Assembly (NCBI GenBank): GCA_030704615.1
Contig: CM060733.1
Coordinates: forward strand, 53,504,001 to 53,568,000
Direction of reading: 5' to 3'
Source of the DNA: Takakia lepidozioides
Taxonomy: Eukaryota > Streptophyta > Takakiopsida > Takakiales > Takakiaceae
DNA: 64,000 nucleotides
Under the pieces are notes generated by a model. The model was not told the origin of the DNA. It worked only from the letters and a program-made list of their open reading frames with translations, and did not search any database. The position numbers and the translations under genes are program-made. Of the stretch, positions 34,530-47,445 are shown piece by piece (the first letter of the stretch is position 1; every line of letters begins with the position of its first letter).

Positions 34530-37500
34530 GGTATGTTGAGTTCAAGTGAACTCAAGGAAGGCTGGCTACTCAGTGATTTCTTGAAATCACAAAAGAACGA
34601 GTCAACGGAAGCAGAGGAATGAAAAGCATTCCTGGAAAAATTTCATGGCTTACCAGTAGCAATACAACAGAAGATCTTTATTTCAATTGCGAAAGAAGAT
34701 GACAAATGGGGATTAAAGGGAGGAGTGATAGTATTACACGAGCACCTTGGGAATGTAGAATCAGAAGTGAAGAATGGTTGTCTCGTCTAGCTTTATTGAT
34801 TACTCTAATCCGAATCAGAAAAGTTTGCTACACTAGTTATATTTTCAGGGAAGAATGTTCAAATTATGAATATTGTCATATGATCATAGAAGCAGTAGAG
34901 TACTGGATACCCAAAGACTTGTTACAAATCAAATACACTGAGAAAGACAAATGGTATTATTGTGCCCATTAAAAGATTGGTGATCAATCAGTAAAGGAAA
35001 ATTAAGTCGTGATACGGATTCTGGAAAGATGGTGTAAATCTTAGAGAAAGGGTAGAGACCACTATAATTCTCTTTACTGACATATCAAGGCTTATTAAAG
35101 GGTGTTGAAAAAGAATTCTGTATGTGATGTGGGAATGAATGAGGAAAATAAGGAAAAAGCTAAGCAAGACACAGCTGAAAGAATAGAGAAATATGCTGCA
35201 AAAAGAGGAGCTCGGTTGAGAAAATATTTTCCCGGAATTACAAAATTTGAATATTATTCAAGGTGAGGCATCGAGACAAATTGACAGTGATAAACCAGAA
35301 GATCAGGAAATCGGATCTCTGGAAAGTGAGAACACTACACCAAAAGGAGTTGCAAGTAATGCACTTGGCGAATGATTATCACAAGAAAGATCTGAAGGAC
35401 CTTCTACAGTAACAAGTCCAAATCGAGGTTTTGCTGAACTATTGGAAGAAAAATTTGAGAATATTCTGAGTGAAGAAGGTGAGAGAAGTGAAACTACTTC
35501 TCCAGAAAGAATAACCAGAACTGCACTCAAAGCTTTTAAAGATTCATTAAGCTTAGTAGGGACAACAGCTGGAAGACGGCTATCTTTGGGACAAGGACCT
35601 CCTAGTTTTGAATCATTGTTTGGAAGACAAATACCAACAACACCACTAGCCTTGACAATCCCAACACCAGCAGCGGGACCATTTCAGTTTGGACAGCCGG
35701 TTGCACCAACAGCACCAGTTGTACCAGCAGCACCAATGGCTTTAGCAGCAAGCAAAACTAGACCGCCGTTTCCTTTATATGATGGGAAATCTGACCCGGA
35801 TATCCATCTCAATCAATTTGAGAACATGTGCACCATTTACAATGAAGCAACAGACCAGGAATTCTGATTATTTCCTTGTTCAATGGCCAGAAAAGGCATT
35901 GAATGGTTGGCAACTTTTCCAGCCAATCACTTTGCAAATTGGGCGGATATGAGAGCCGCATTCCAAGAACGATATAGATCCAACAAATCCACGTCTGAAA
36001 TCTTCACATGATTACAGAACCTGAGACAGAAAAAGGTTCATCAGCGGACTTCGTCCTGAATATATAACCATAGTTACAGTCATGCCTAACAACACTTTGG
36101 CTGAAGCAGTAGGAACTGCAAAGAAATTGGAATTGGGATTTCATCAAAGCAGAAGTAAAGATTCCAAAGATCCCTTGGAAGAAGAAGACTCTAATGATGA
36201 AGAAAAACCCAAGCAAAAGAAGAAAGAAGTGATTGACAAAACCACTTTGGATCAGAAGATAGCATAGGCTTTCAAGAATTTTAAAGATGAAGGGCCACGA
36301 AAGGCAACATGTGTCACAAATGCGGGACTGCAGGACACTTGGCAACAGAATGCCACATGAAAGACAAATACTGTGATATTTGTCAAATGAACAATCATAA
36401 TATCAGCCATTGTATTACAATCAACGGGCTAAGAAGAGTGGGTACACACGAGAGGTGGGGGTACACCAAGTCCAAGTCCGACGGGGAGGATCGGATGGAC
36501 CAAGATGATACAATATGGGTAATCGTTATCAGATGCCACGAGATGACTATCCACCACGGGATAGAGAACATCAACCCAGAAACAACGAAATCACGAGATG
36601 TCACTATTGCAAGAAAGAGGGACACTGGAAACATGAATGCCAGTTGTGAATCAAGCATGAGGCAGAATTGGGAAATATGGAAGCCAGACCAAGTGTAGCC
36701 GTGAGTGTGGTAACTCCTGTAGTGGATACCCTTGCGGTAACCCGAACTCGGGCCAAGAAACAGAAACCTCCAGATAAGGAGATTGAAGAAGAACGAAAAC
36801 AATATCCAGAAAGTGCAGCATGGCAGGAAGAAAAGAGCTTACACCAGGAGGTAAGCAAAGCCATAGCTCAAATGCAAGAAGGAACCCATATACCTTCTGG
36901 AGAGCCAATTCCAGATAATCAAATCAGACCAACGACGAAGACCACGAACGCAACCACGGAAACAAAATTGGCTGAAGTAATCTGCCAGACCAAGACCCAA
37001 ATTACCATTGGACAATTATTAAAAATTGCTCCACACTGCAAGAAAATTTTTTTCGGGCAATTGAGGCATTGACCCCCACACCAAAACAAAAACCAACACC
37101 AGAAGTTTACACGATTAAACCCACAACTATACAACTCCAGACTACGACGAAGCAATACCAGTAATACAAGTACGTATTGGACGGAAGCCGGTAACGGATA
37201 TACTCATCGATGGAGGATCCGGAGTGAACATTATGACAGAAAGGATGAAGAAGTCACTAGGATTGGGGCACATGGAACCTGCTCCATTCACGGTACGAAT
37301 GGCCGATCAACAAAAAGTACAGCCGTTGGGTATCATCAGACGACTTGCAATAGAAGTAGCAGGACTGGTATACGAAGTATTAGTAATCATTCTCAGAATG
37401 GAGGATGTGGCAGAAGGATATTCGCTACTACTTGGCTGACCATGGTTAACACAAGCCCAATCACACCATGATTGGGGAAGTCAGACTCTCACGATAAAAA

Positions 37501-39295
37501 ATGGATTGGAACAAGTCACTATCACTACGAAGCAACGAGGTACCATTCCACGAGAGAAACGACCTTGCATAGTGGAAGAGTATGACTGGTCCAGTAGACT
37601 GTCGGATGAAAAAGAAGCCACGGTATATGTAGCACATCCACAGTTGGAACCGATTGGTCAATTAGTGGTCAAACATACCACAACAATAGGATGTCACATG
37701 GTGAACACCCGAGGAGAACCGAATACTCCGAGAACGGAAGATCCTGAGGAAGAAGCTATGTGCACACCTCAACACCCTGCCCGTTTTTATCAAGAAAGAG
37801 AAGAGGACATTAAAATTAGTGAAGTACCTGCCACGATTGCAACCATCGGACAGGAGATTGCAGGATGGACAGTAACGGAAGAAATTCAATTGATTCAAGT
37901 GAATTTGGGAACAGTGGAAGAACCACAGATAATACGAGTAAGTGCAGGTCTCGAAGAATCATTTCTACAAGAAGCCACTGCATTATTCACTGAACACAAG
38001 GATGTATTTGCCTGGAACAACAAAGATTTGAAGGGTATATCTTCCAACATCTGTCAGCACCGAATTGAATTGGAAGTTGACACGAAACCAATTCGTCATA
38101 ACCGTTACAGAATGAACCCCAACTATGCAGCTAAAGTTTGGGAAGAAATCAAGAAATTACTGGATGCAGGATTCGTATACCCAGTAGAGACACCACAATG
38201 GTTAGCACCCATTGTGATAGTACCCAAGAAGAATGGAAAATTACGAGTATGTGTGGACTACCGCAAATTAAATGCAGGAACCAAGAGAGACCCCTTTCCA
38301 CTATCTTTCACAGAGATAGTGTTGGACACAGTGGCAGGACATGAGATGTACTCATTCATGGATGGGTTCAGTGGGTACAACCAGGTGCAGATGGCAGAAG
38401 AAGACTGAGAAAAGACCGCATTCATCACTGAATGAGGAGCCTATGCTTACAAAGTCATGCCATTTGGACTTTGCAACGCACCAACCACGTTTCAGCGAGC
38501 AGTATCTGAGATATTCAAGAATTATCTCAACGATTTTATGCAGGTATTTTTGGATGATTTCAATGTCTTCGGACATAAATCCAAACACTCGGCACAGTTA
38601 AAACTTTGCCTACAAGCCTGCAGAAACAATGGAGTAAGTCTCAATCCGGAAAAATGTACATTTTGTGTAAATTCAGGATTACTGTTGGGATACATTGTGT
38701 GCCAACAGGGAATTCTGGTGGATCCAAAGAAGGTGGATGTTATCCAAAAAATACCACCACCAGAAAATCCCATGAAACTCAAGAGATTTCTGGGACAGAC
38801 AAGCAATTATAGAAGGTTCATGTACACAGTGATGCATCAGGCATTGCTTTGGGGGTAGTTCTGGCCCAAAATGTGACAGGCACAATAGATTCACCAATCT
38901 ATTATGCAAGCAAATTGCTGACAGCAACTGAGAAGAACTATAGCACCACGGAAAGGGAAGCATTGGCAATGATTTATGATGTTCAAAAGTTTCGGCATTA
39001 TTTACTTGGCAATCGCTTTAAGTTTATTGTTGATCATCAGGCTCTAGTTCATTTAGCAAATCGACCACTAGCTAGTGGCAGGGTTGCTCGATGGTTATTA
39101 CTTCTTCATGAGTATGATTTTGAAGTTGTTCATAAACCAGGAAGATTACATGTTACAGCAGATCATCTGTCAAGAATTACTACAGGAGAACCAGTCACAG
39201 GAGTAGAGGATCAACTTCCCAACGCATTTCTGTTTGCTATTCAACCAGAAGCACAAGATGAAGAGACAGATCCTCTAGAAACATCATTTTAAAGT
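34530..39295 (+). pseudogene. Ty3/Gypsy element: gag to RNase H, integrase missing
   Basis: In order: gag at about 35440-36270 (RPPFPLYDGKSDPDIHLNQF, then ..GIEWLATFPANHFANWADM); three CCHC knuckles at 36311-36650 (CHKCGTAGHLATEC, CDICQMNNHNISHC, and in another frame CHYCKKEGHWKHEC); aspartic protease near 37200 (ILIDGGSGVNIM, the active-site D followed by GG); RT at 38060-38850 (FVYPVETPQWLAPIVIVPKK, FMDGFSGYNQVQM, KVMPFGLCNAPTTF, FMQVFLDDFNVF); RNase H at 38830-39290 (IYYASKLLTATEKNYSTTER, FIVDHQALVHLAN, ADHLSRITTGEP). Stops occur near 35865, 36010, 36267, 37437, 38408 and 38432, and RT to RNase H is shortened near 38820. Sequence after 39292 is unrelated, so integrase and 3' LTR are lost or displaced. 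Confidence 0.9.
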
Positions 39296-39299
39296 AAAT

Positions 39300-41221
39300 A
39301 TGGACAAAAGGATGAAATCTGGACATCTGTTAAATAATTGTAAATAATTAATAAATGGAAAAAAAATACTATATTCAGTATTAACAATGCATTGAAGCTT
39401 AAAATTTTGGATTTTTCCGGATTGGTCCGAAAAGTAGCATCGTCCTTTGCAAAATAAATGACAAGCAAGACACCTATGTTGAATTTGAGGAGAATCTGAT
39501 CGCTCATGAGTATATTCACGGAGGGGAGATCTCCCGTGCACTCGATAGGTAGTTTCTCGCATCTTACGTGAAACGAATCATTCGATTACTACATGTCAAC
39601 GGTGAGAAAAGATGAGAGGAGCTTTCCCGTGAAAACGTAACAAATGCATGTCAATATCATATAGAAAACAAAGTAAGAGCTTTCAAACCACAATGGGTCG
39701 TGACTCAAAATTATTGGTAGAAACACTGGAATAATGTTTTTGAATTATTGAAACTTAAGGGATAGAAAAATCTTTGTCACATTGAGGACAAGAATTAACA
39801 AACGAAATGCATTGAACCAACAAATACAAGGTCAGATACCATGTCAAATACAATTTCAAATACAATGTCAGCTTGCTGCAGGTGCTTTGAGACTCCCCCC
39901 ACCAGGGGAGATCTCACGTGCTCAATACGAGAAGCGTCGAGCAGTCAAATCAAAAGAACATAAGATCTAGAAACATTCACATGAACTGATCATCCAGAAA
40001 TTAAAACTGTAAGGTAAGACAACAGTTATTTGTCACCCTCCGAACACCAAATAAGAATCCAGGAAATGCCGAACAGACGTCGAGACATAGAAGGGGAGAC
40101 CTCCCGTGCTACAACTGAAATCAATAGCACAATCACGAAAATACAATTTAGAACGTCGGCGTCATAAGGCGCCACCGTTAAAATCGGAGTAGTGAACGAC
40201 ATTCCGCAAGGGAAGATATGAAGGTTTTGGACCAGACAAAATCCTCATCATCTTCACAAAATGAAAATATTTACGAATCCTTACTATATTTGACAATGAG
40301 CTCTAAGAAAAATATAATAATCATGATCGGAAATAGTCAAGTCACTGTAGCATGGGACATCTCCCGAGCACTATGTGTAAGGGAGAAAACCATCAACCAC
40401 CATGGGAAATTGGCAGTTCGACATACGAAATGCGTGGAACTGTTAGACGGAAACAAATGGATTGCGATGCTAACAGAGGCCTCCTACCAACACATATTAG
40501 TTTTCCATTGTGTGAGGAATAGGACCCATCAATGATTGTGCACATTATAGCGAGTCAGGTGAAATTTGCTCTCCAGGATTGTGAGATCCCTGGTATTCAT
40601 TGAATCTCTTGTGTTTCCAATTAGGCTGTCTTCTTTGAACCTAAATCAATATGCAGAAAGAGTGCAGTTGCATCTCCAGAGTGAGAGAGCCGCAATGTTT
40701 GTATGAACTGAATATCATCGTATGGCTAAGAACCTGTTGTGATTTCAGGTGCGTTACACACAGGGAAAAATGTACAACCATTCACATCCACTGGCCATTC
40801 AAACATTCAAAAATTTGGAGATCAGAACAAAAGCTATTTGTCCGCAGATAAAAAACAAATCCAGTAAATAATATTAAAAAAACAACGTGACATACCACGG
40901 GAGACCGCCCGTGTTACACCTGAAAATCAGTAACAACATCGCGAGGATATAGTTTACAAAGTCAGATTAAGAAGGGGCCACCGTTGAAATAGACACATAA
41001 AAGTACATTCCACTAGGGAAGAAAATACGATATTCGGACCACGACATATCCTTATCAGATAACGAACCAAATTGGGACTCAACGAGCGCTATGGTGAATG
41101 AGAATATTAATCATGTCAGTCTGCAATAGTCAAGAATCTGTAGCACGGGAGATCTCCCGTGCTATGTGCGTAAAATACAATCAACCAGAACTAAACTTTC
41201 ACTAAGATGCAAGCAGTCAGG
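39300..41221. repeat. Palindrome-studded noncoding arm of the outer element
   Basis: There is no credible gene. The region carries copies of an inverted-repeat motif centred on GGGAGATCTCCC at 39524, 39906, 40094, 40354, 40899 and 41147 (core starts), plus degenerate ones near 39617 and 40580. The copy at 41141-41164 is a perfect 24-bp palindrome with half-site TAGCACGGGAGA. Two diverged units of about 800 bases (starting near 40080 and 40885) repeat in tandem, and the second is interrupted by the CACTA insertion at 41225. The motif resumes at 54540 and occurs twice in introns of the DUF7869-type gene (57246, 57461), so all of this belongs to one outer element. Confidence 0.7.
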
Positions 41222-41224
41222 GTT

Positions 41225-41253
41225 CACTACAAGAGATGAGCGTTTTTAGGACT
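41225..41253 (+). repeat. CACTA left terminal inverted repeat
   Basis: Pairs with 54352-54380 (27 of 29 positions identical after reverse complementing). The adjacent 41254-41560 contains subterminal TATGACT / AGTCATA motifs in both orientations. Confidence 0.92.
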
Positions 41254-41639
41254 ACGGGTTTGGCGGAGTCATAAAAACTGCACTAGGTACATGACTACAG
41301 AGCGCTGAAATGCATTACAGTTTTAGTTTTATGACTTTGTAGTAATGGATATCACTACATGACTCCGGAAAGTTAGGGAGCATTGGTCAAACATTGTTGA
41401 CCATGATGACAGGGATGGTTTATATGACTAGTGTGATATGTTTGACTACACGTGGACGACGTTTCATGGAATCTTATGACTCCATGACTGAAGATGGTTT
41501 CAGAGCTCTATTTATACGACTACATCATTACACGTGTCATTTTGAAGGCACATATAATGCAAATAAGGTTGCCCATTAGGTTTAAAAAAATTAAATTTTT
41601 TGCTAATAAGGTTGCCCATTAGTGTAATCGTGAACAGAA

Positions 41640-42440
41640 AGGAGGGCTGGGACTTGGCGTCTTTTTGTCTCCTGTGCCACACCACATAGCTAAGGGATGG
41701 AACGCGATGATAGCAGGATATTGCAGGGGCGTGGGATGGAGGCGTTGAGCAAATGATGCACGAAGGAGAAGAGGAGGAGGAGACGAGACGAGGACAAGCG
41801 AGCTCGCCGTTCTTGGGAGAGTCAGCTTGGTCTTAGCAAGCGTGTTTCAATCTCTGACTACTCATCTACGCCGTAGTGGTTCGATCTGACAGATCAATCC
41901 AACATTACCTGACTACAGACACAAGCAGCACACACAAGAGGTCATCGGTCAAATCCTCCATGGGTCAGGACAGGTCAAGGACAATGTGGTAGGGCACCTT
42001 CTTCTTCAACCTATTTTCAGCCTGTGTTGCCCTCTCATCAGACTCGGCCGCAAGATGCATATTGAATTCTGTAAGTTAGGTCGTTGGGTACATCTGTGGT
42101 GGTTTGGAGTGACTTTGGCAAGTTACTGCCAGTGTGGCAGCAGGGAAGTATCCAAAAACATATAATAGAGGTGAGGAGAAGCTTTGGGGTGAACACTTTC
42201 CGACCCCAATGGTGGGACAATGGAGACAAAAAGGCGAATGCCTGTTGGACTACAGAGAGAAGCAGATGCATTTCAGATTGTGATAAGTAGGGTTGGGGTG
42301 TTTTGGGGAAGAACTCCACACCAGTATGGTTGGGGTGTTTGCTGGTAGAATTGTAGGCTGTCAGAGGCATGGATAGCTGAAGGAGCAGGGATAGAGTGTG
42401 GGTCCACATTCATCCAAGAGGGCTGGATTTCAAGCTCCAC
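41640..42440 (+). pseudogene. Captured PPR scrap and inverted copy of the 1.0-1.6 kb repeat
   Basis: At 41698-41780 the plus strand reads GWNAMIAGYC-like PPR sequence (AAGGGATGGAACGCGATGAT). From 41945 to 42310 the sequence is the reverse complement of the family at 1040-1484: GTCAAGGACAATGTGG, CTCTCATCAGACTCGGC, TTGAATTCTGTAAGTTAG, then CCCAATGGTGGGACAATGG and GGGTTGGGGTGTTTTGGGG. The same two families (PPR and this repeat) are neighbours at the start of the window, so a similar source segment was taken into the transposon arm. Confidence 0.65.
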
Positions 42441-42534
42441 ATTACCTATGATTCCCTGTGGAAGGATAGGTACAAGAAACCTACATGGGTAGATGGTCAA
42501 CTGGAAGCGACATGCTGTACTATATGTCATTACT

Positions 42535-42757
42535 GTACTATATGTCATTCCAGAGACTGTCATTGTTGGTCCATGTGTTTTACAACAATTCTATCAATAT
42601 AAGACTCCTGGTTCGCATTGGAAGCTCAATCCCTGCAAGTTCATTGTGTGTGAAGTTCAAACTTGCGATTTGAAGGATCTTGTAGCCAAGTTCATTCAAC
42701 CGGAAAGAAGAAATTCTGAAAGCTCCCAAATTTGATGTGGGCAAGTTTATGGAGGTA
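42535..42757 (+). pseudogene. Ribosomal protein S3Ae pseudogene fragment 1
   Basis: The plus strand reads QTCDLKDLVAKFI (42656 on) and, after a gap, ILKAPKFDVGKFMEV (42713-42757). Both are well conserved stretches of eukaryotic 40S ribosomal protein S3Ae. The part between them is missing, so this is a deleted pseudogene piece. It ends at GAG|GTATGA, which looks like an old exon-intron border. A sister copy lies at 43240-43490. Confidence 0.75.
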
Positions 42758-43239
42758 TGACTTAGCTTCCCTCCTCTAATGTAAGTGTTGGATAAGTTTC
42801 ATTTAGTGTCGACCTTCACTGCATATATTGGCTCTTTTCTTGGCTGGTTTCATATTTTCTTGGCTGGTATGTTGTTGGTTGGCTTCTTTCATTTCACGTG
42901 TGTAGTGGAAGGGGAGAAGTACTTTCCTAAGTTCTGCTGCAACAATGCCTAGATGTTTTCGATGGATACAAATTGAAGTGCTTTGAATGTTGCTGCAATA
43001 CTATAATAAAGTGGAGGGTGCTGAATGCAGTTGGCCTTGCTTCGTGCAGGCATAATCCAGGGAAATGTGGACATAGCTGAAACCCCATGATAGCATTTCC
43101 AGAGGACGGTGTGGATGGCCTCACAATCCAACATGCAAAATCCATGACAATGTGGAGCTGGCTGAATGGGCAAACAGGTTAAGTGGCGAACAAGCCACGT
43201 CACTGGTACATAGTTGCATGCTTACATAGTACATGAAAG

Positions 43240-43490
43240 CGTACTATATGTCATTCCCGAAATTGACCATGTTGGTCCATGTATTTTACAACAATGCTAT
43301 CAATAAAAGACCAATGGTTCGCATTGGAAACTCTATCCCCGTAAGTGGCTTGTGCGTGATGCTCAAACTTGTGATTTGAAGGATCTTATACCCCAGTTCA
43401 TTGCAGAGGTCATTGGAAAAGACATTGAGAAGGCAACAGCCGTTATCTATAATCTACAGATCCCCTTCAATTTGATGTGGGAAAGCCGGC
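43240..43490 (+). pseudogene. Ribosomal protein S3Ae pseudogene fragment 2
   Basis: VRDAQTCDLKDLIPQFIAEV followed by IGKDIEKATAVIYNLQ (43352-43463) matches S3Ae, then jumps to FDLMW-like sequence that in DNA is the TTTGATGTGGG(A/C)AAG of fragment 1. The flanks (ACTATATGTCATTCC, TTGGTCCATGT.TTTTACAACA) repeat those of fragment 1, so a segment of about 250 bases was duplicated inside the transposon arm. Confidence 0.75.
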
Positions 43491-43499
43491 TGGCTGGAG

Positions 43500-43870
43500 G
43501 TCTAGTCTCACTTTCACTCATCTAATGTCAGTGTTGTATCCATTGCAATGTGGAGATGTTTGAAACAACATTGGAGCATTTCCAGAGGATGGTCTGGATG
43601 GCCTTTCGTGGCGTGTGCCGAATCCATGGCAAGAAAACATTGCAGGCAAAACCCATGGCAATGGTACCAGCACGGGTTGGTCCAAAGCCAATTGCAACAA
43701 CAAATGAATAAAGGGTGCTGAAAGGAAAGCACTCCATAATTGATCATAAAATCCAGTGTCCAAGCATGATATCTTAATGGGAATGCGAAGGGAGTGTTAC
43801 CACCTTAAACTATCATGCATGGTCTATAACTGGAGTGCACAAATCGCGCATATCTAATCTTCATCATCCT
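43500..43870. other. No gene seen
   Basis: Short stretch between the S3Ae fragments and the transposase 3' end. It contains repeats of GCATTTCCAGAGGA.GGT.TGGATGG also seen at 43085-43120, so it continues the duplicated noncoding block. Confidence 0.4.
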
Positions 43871-46800
43871 CATCTATGTCTGGGTCACTACATGTATCAC
43901 TGTCTTCATCACAACTTCATCTTCGCCAAGGGTTGGCTGAACATCATCACCACGTATACGGGGTGCTCGGAGGTACAAGGAGGCCACCTGCTCTGGAGTA
44001 ACCGGTACCGCTCGGCTGCATGTTGGGCCATCAGTAACCACAGTCTCCTCTAGTCTTTGTGGGGCTAACAATCCTTCCACTTCCGCCACATCATCATTAT
44101 CAATTGATATGTCGCAGACCACTCTACGTGCTCGGGGGCTCTTCTCCAGGACGACTTTCCACCCTGGCTCCTTCACACAATCAGAAAAAAAACACTTGAT
44201 CAACCTGGCCAGGAAACACAAAAGGTTGCTCAGAAGGTGGAAGCATACGGTTAAAATTGACAAGTGTGAAGCCAGCATCATCCTGCTTCATTGACATAGG
44301 TTGACGACCCACGCGACTCGCCCGTACCCACGAACACAAAAACACTATAGGCTGTGTTTGGCCATAGTCAATTTGCAAAATCTCCCTTATAAGACCCACA
44401 TATCTTGTAGGTTCCTCCATGTCATTGCCTGAATTGTTGGTAATGGGCTGGTGCTGGAAAACAGATGAGACTCCACAATCAAAAGACACCATACTTGTTG
44501 TGTTCATGCCGGGGGATGTAACCCTGTAATGGTTACCATACGCTGTCATACTCTTGAATGACAGGGCAGTAAATGATGGAGGCCTTGAAAGATCCAGTAA
44601 TTCCTCACGTGTTGTAGGATCAAGCCCATCTGATTGAATTGAGAGATGATCCCGTACACCTTGAGGGAGCCAAACAGCAAATGGAGGACAAGGATGCAAA
44701 TCAGGAGGGTACTGAATTGCCGTGGGATTGCTCATGCCTTCCAGCCCTTGCTCCTCACGAAACAAGCGTCGTCTGGCTTCTATCCGTGTGGACTCTGCTT
44801 CATATATCCTGTCACAATCCGAGGGTCAGCCAGGAGATTGACAGAGGTGGCGTGGGAGATTTGAAAAGACGCCATATGCCAACTAATGATAAATGACTAA
44901 AACTTGGAAATCTGAATGTCAATGAAGTAGATTTCTTACCCCAACATGACTGATAGACGAGGATGGTTCTGAATGATGTACTCATGTACAATATCACACA
45001 GGTCATTCAATTTTCGGGCTTTAGAACTTCCTTCCACAACTTCACGTTCCACAGATTCTGCCTCATCTGCATCCCACACCCTTCGTACACTTCCATCAAA
45101 TCCTGCCATATACTCTGTGCAAAAACCCAATGCTTCTTCAAATTGGTATCCTTCTGCCATGCTCCCCTCGGGCCTTGCCATGTTTCTTACGTAGCCCTTC
45201 ATATCTTTCATTGCCCGCTCCATGGGGTACATCCAACGAGATGCTACGGGCCCGCATAAGTACAACTCATCCACTAGGTGAACAACCAGATGTGTCATCA
45301 CATCAAAAAATGATGGTGGGAACTCCTTCTCTATAAGACACAGAGTGAGAACTGCTTCAGTTCTCAATTCCTCATACTCTACAGGATTCACCACTTTTGC
45401 ACACAACTTCTTAAATACACGACATACTCGCAAAATGGCCCTTCGAGGACCACTTGGCATGAGCCCACGGATAGCAAGCGGTATAATTTGCTGCATGAGC
45501 ACATGATAGTCATGTGATTTCATGCCTGACAACTTCTTCTTCACCACATGCTTTTTGAAAGCTGATGCGTAGCCTGTTGGCACTTTCAAGTTCTGCACAA
45601 TCTCCAGAAAGACTTGTAACTCAGCCTCAGTGAGGACATAAGGGGCAGGAGGCATAATTAACGTATCTGCTCTGTCAGGATCACGTTGTAGCCACAATTC
45701 CGGGCGCATCCCAAGTAGCTCCAAATCACGGCGAACTTTCAATGTGTCTTTCTCACCAAAGATAGTTTTAATAATATTTTCAGCCAAGTTCTTCTCGCAA
45801 TGCATTGCGTCAAACGTGTGGCGGATGAGGAGACCCTACAAAATGAACACATAAGCAATTGAGCATTTACTCATCACAATTTAAACAGAAAACGCAAAAA
45901 TGTACACAGCCAATTTAAAGGCCATGAAGGAATTACCTCCCAATAAGGTAAGACATATAAAATTGACAATCGCTTAACTCCATGAGTTTTTGCTGGGTCT
46001 GTCCTGCTATCTGGCGTCCCTCCGTTTTCCACCCATGCAGTGCGAGCTGTTGCAAGGTCCTTGATTTGTGTTCCAGTCTGCGTTTTTGGAGGAGTTCCAT
46101 GCTCAGTAGCGCCATTGAACATTCTTGACCTTCTATATGGATGATTGCGGGCCAAAAATCTTCGGTGGCCTAGGAAAACAATTTTTCCACATGTGTGTAA
46201 CTGCTGTGAAGTCACCCCGGGTCCACAAGCTGGACAACCAGCATAACCTTTCGTCACTTGACCTGAGAGCAAGCCATATGCAGGGTAGTCATGGATTGAC
46301 CACATCAACACTGCCCTCAGTGTGAATTCGCGTTGACCACGAGGACGGGAAACATCATGAGCTGCAATCCCTCTCCATAGTTCCAATAGCTCTTCCACTA
46401 GGGGCATCAGGTAAACATCTACGTTGTCCGAGGTAACAGACTCCTTACCAGGAATCAGTAGCGCTAACATGACAAAGAACTTTTGGTCATTAACCACGGA
46501 GGCAGATTGTAATTGACCAAGAGAACGGGCCATGTGCTCCAACTTGTGGATTGAGCTCGTAGGGATTTACACCGTCTAAGGCCAATCCAAATCGCAGAGA
46601 TCGTGGCTCTGCAGCAAAATCCGCAAATGTGGTGTCAATGTGTCTCCATGCTTTGCTATCAGCTGGATGTCGAACCAACCCATCCTGGCTCTTATGTCTG
46701 TCGTGCCATGTCATGAGGTTAGCGATCGATTTACATCGGTACATACGTTTCAACCTTGGAATGACAGGGAATTGTCGCAATACTTTCTTGGGCACACTTC

Positions 46801-47445
46801 CACGACCTGGAATGTAACGGGAACTGCGGCACACTGGGCAAATGTCTACATTCTCATACTCCCCACGGAAGAGTACACAACCACGCTCACAGGCATGAAT
46901 CATCGTGTACTGCAATCCCATCTTGGCAATCATGGTTTTTGCTTCATAGTGAGTTTTCGGCAATGAATTCTCTTTAGGCAAAAAACTCTTACGCAACAAT
47001 CCCAGAAGCTCATCCACAAATGCATTGGTGCACTTGTGGGTATGCATGCGTTCAGCAACGTCAAAGTTGCTTGCAGCCGGCTGATGGAGCACCCTTCAAA
47101 AAGTGGACATTGCGACGCTCGGAAGAGTTTATCATACTCGGGATCAACGTGCAGGTGAGCATTCTCATCAAATTCATTGTCTCCCGAATCGTCGAGATCA
47201 TCGTCATGATCGGCAAATGTGTGATCGGTTCCACCATGAATGGGGTCCTCTCTGTTTGCATCTGCAAAGATAAACGCTTCCTGCAATGCACGCTGCATTT
47301 CTACCTCCAATCCACCACTCTCATCTGCGTTCTCTGTGACATTGGGCTCCCGCTGTGCCGCAGGGCCTTCGTCTTCATCATCTGAATATTCACATCCCTG
47401 CATCCCAATAGTCATCTTGTGAGTGGACCAACAACGATGTGACAC
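43871..47445 (-). CDS. TNP2-type CACTA transposase, several frameshifts
   Basis: Catalytic transposase of En/Spm elements. From the N-terminus: an acidic leader; PLFEGCSISRLQATLTLLNA (about 47060); the zinc-binding part with HACERGCVLFRGEYENVDIC and CPVCRSSRY; LRFGLALDGVNPYELNPQ; FFVMLALLIPGKESVTSDNV; WSIHDYPAYGLLSGQVTKGY with the CPACG motif; a clean intron at 45836-45936 restoring YWE/GLLIRHTFDAMHCEKN; then a DUF4218-type region (ERAMKDMKGYVRNMARPEGS). A further intron leads to a DUF4216-type region (REILQIDYGQTQPIVFLCSW, GFTLVNFNRM). Single-base shifts are at about 47045, 46550, 46475 and in the A8 run 44185-44192. These may be decay or homopolymer errors. The product would bind and cut the element termini. 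Confidence 0.88.

Noticed and set aside
39300-41221. rho-independent-terminator or riboswitch reading of the palindromes
   Set aside because: The context is eukaryotic, the symmetry has no loop (DNA-type palindrome), and there is no T run after it; a protein-binding site fits better.
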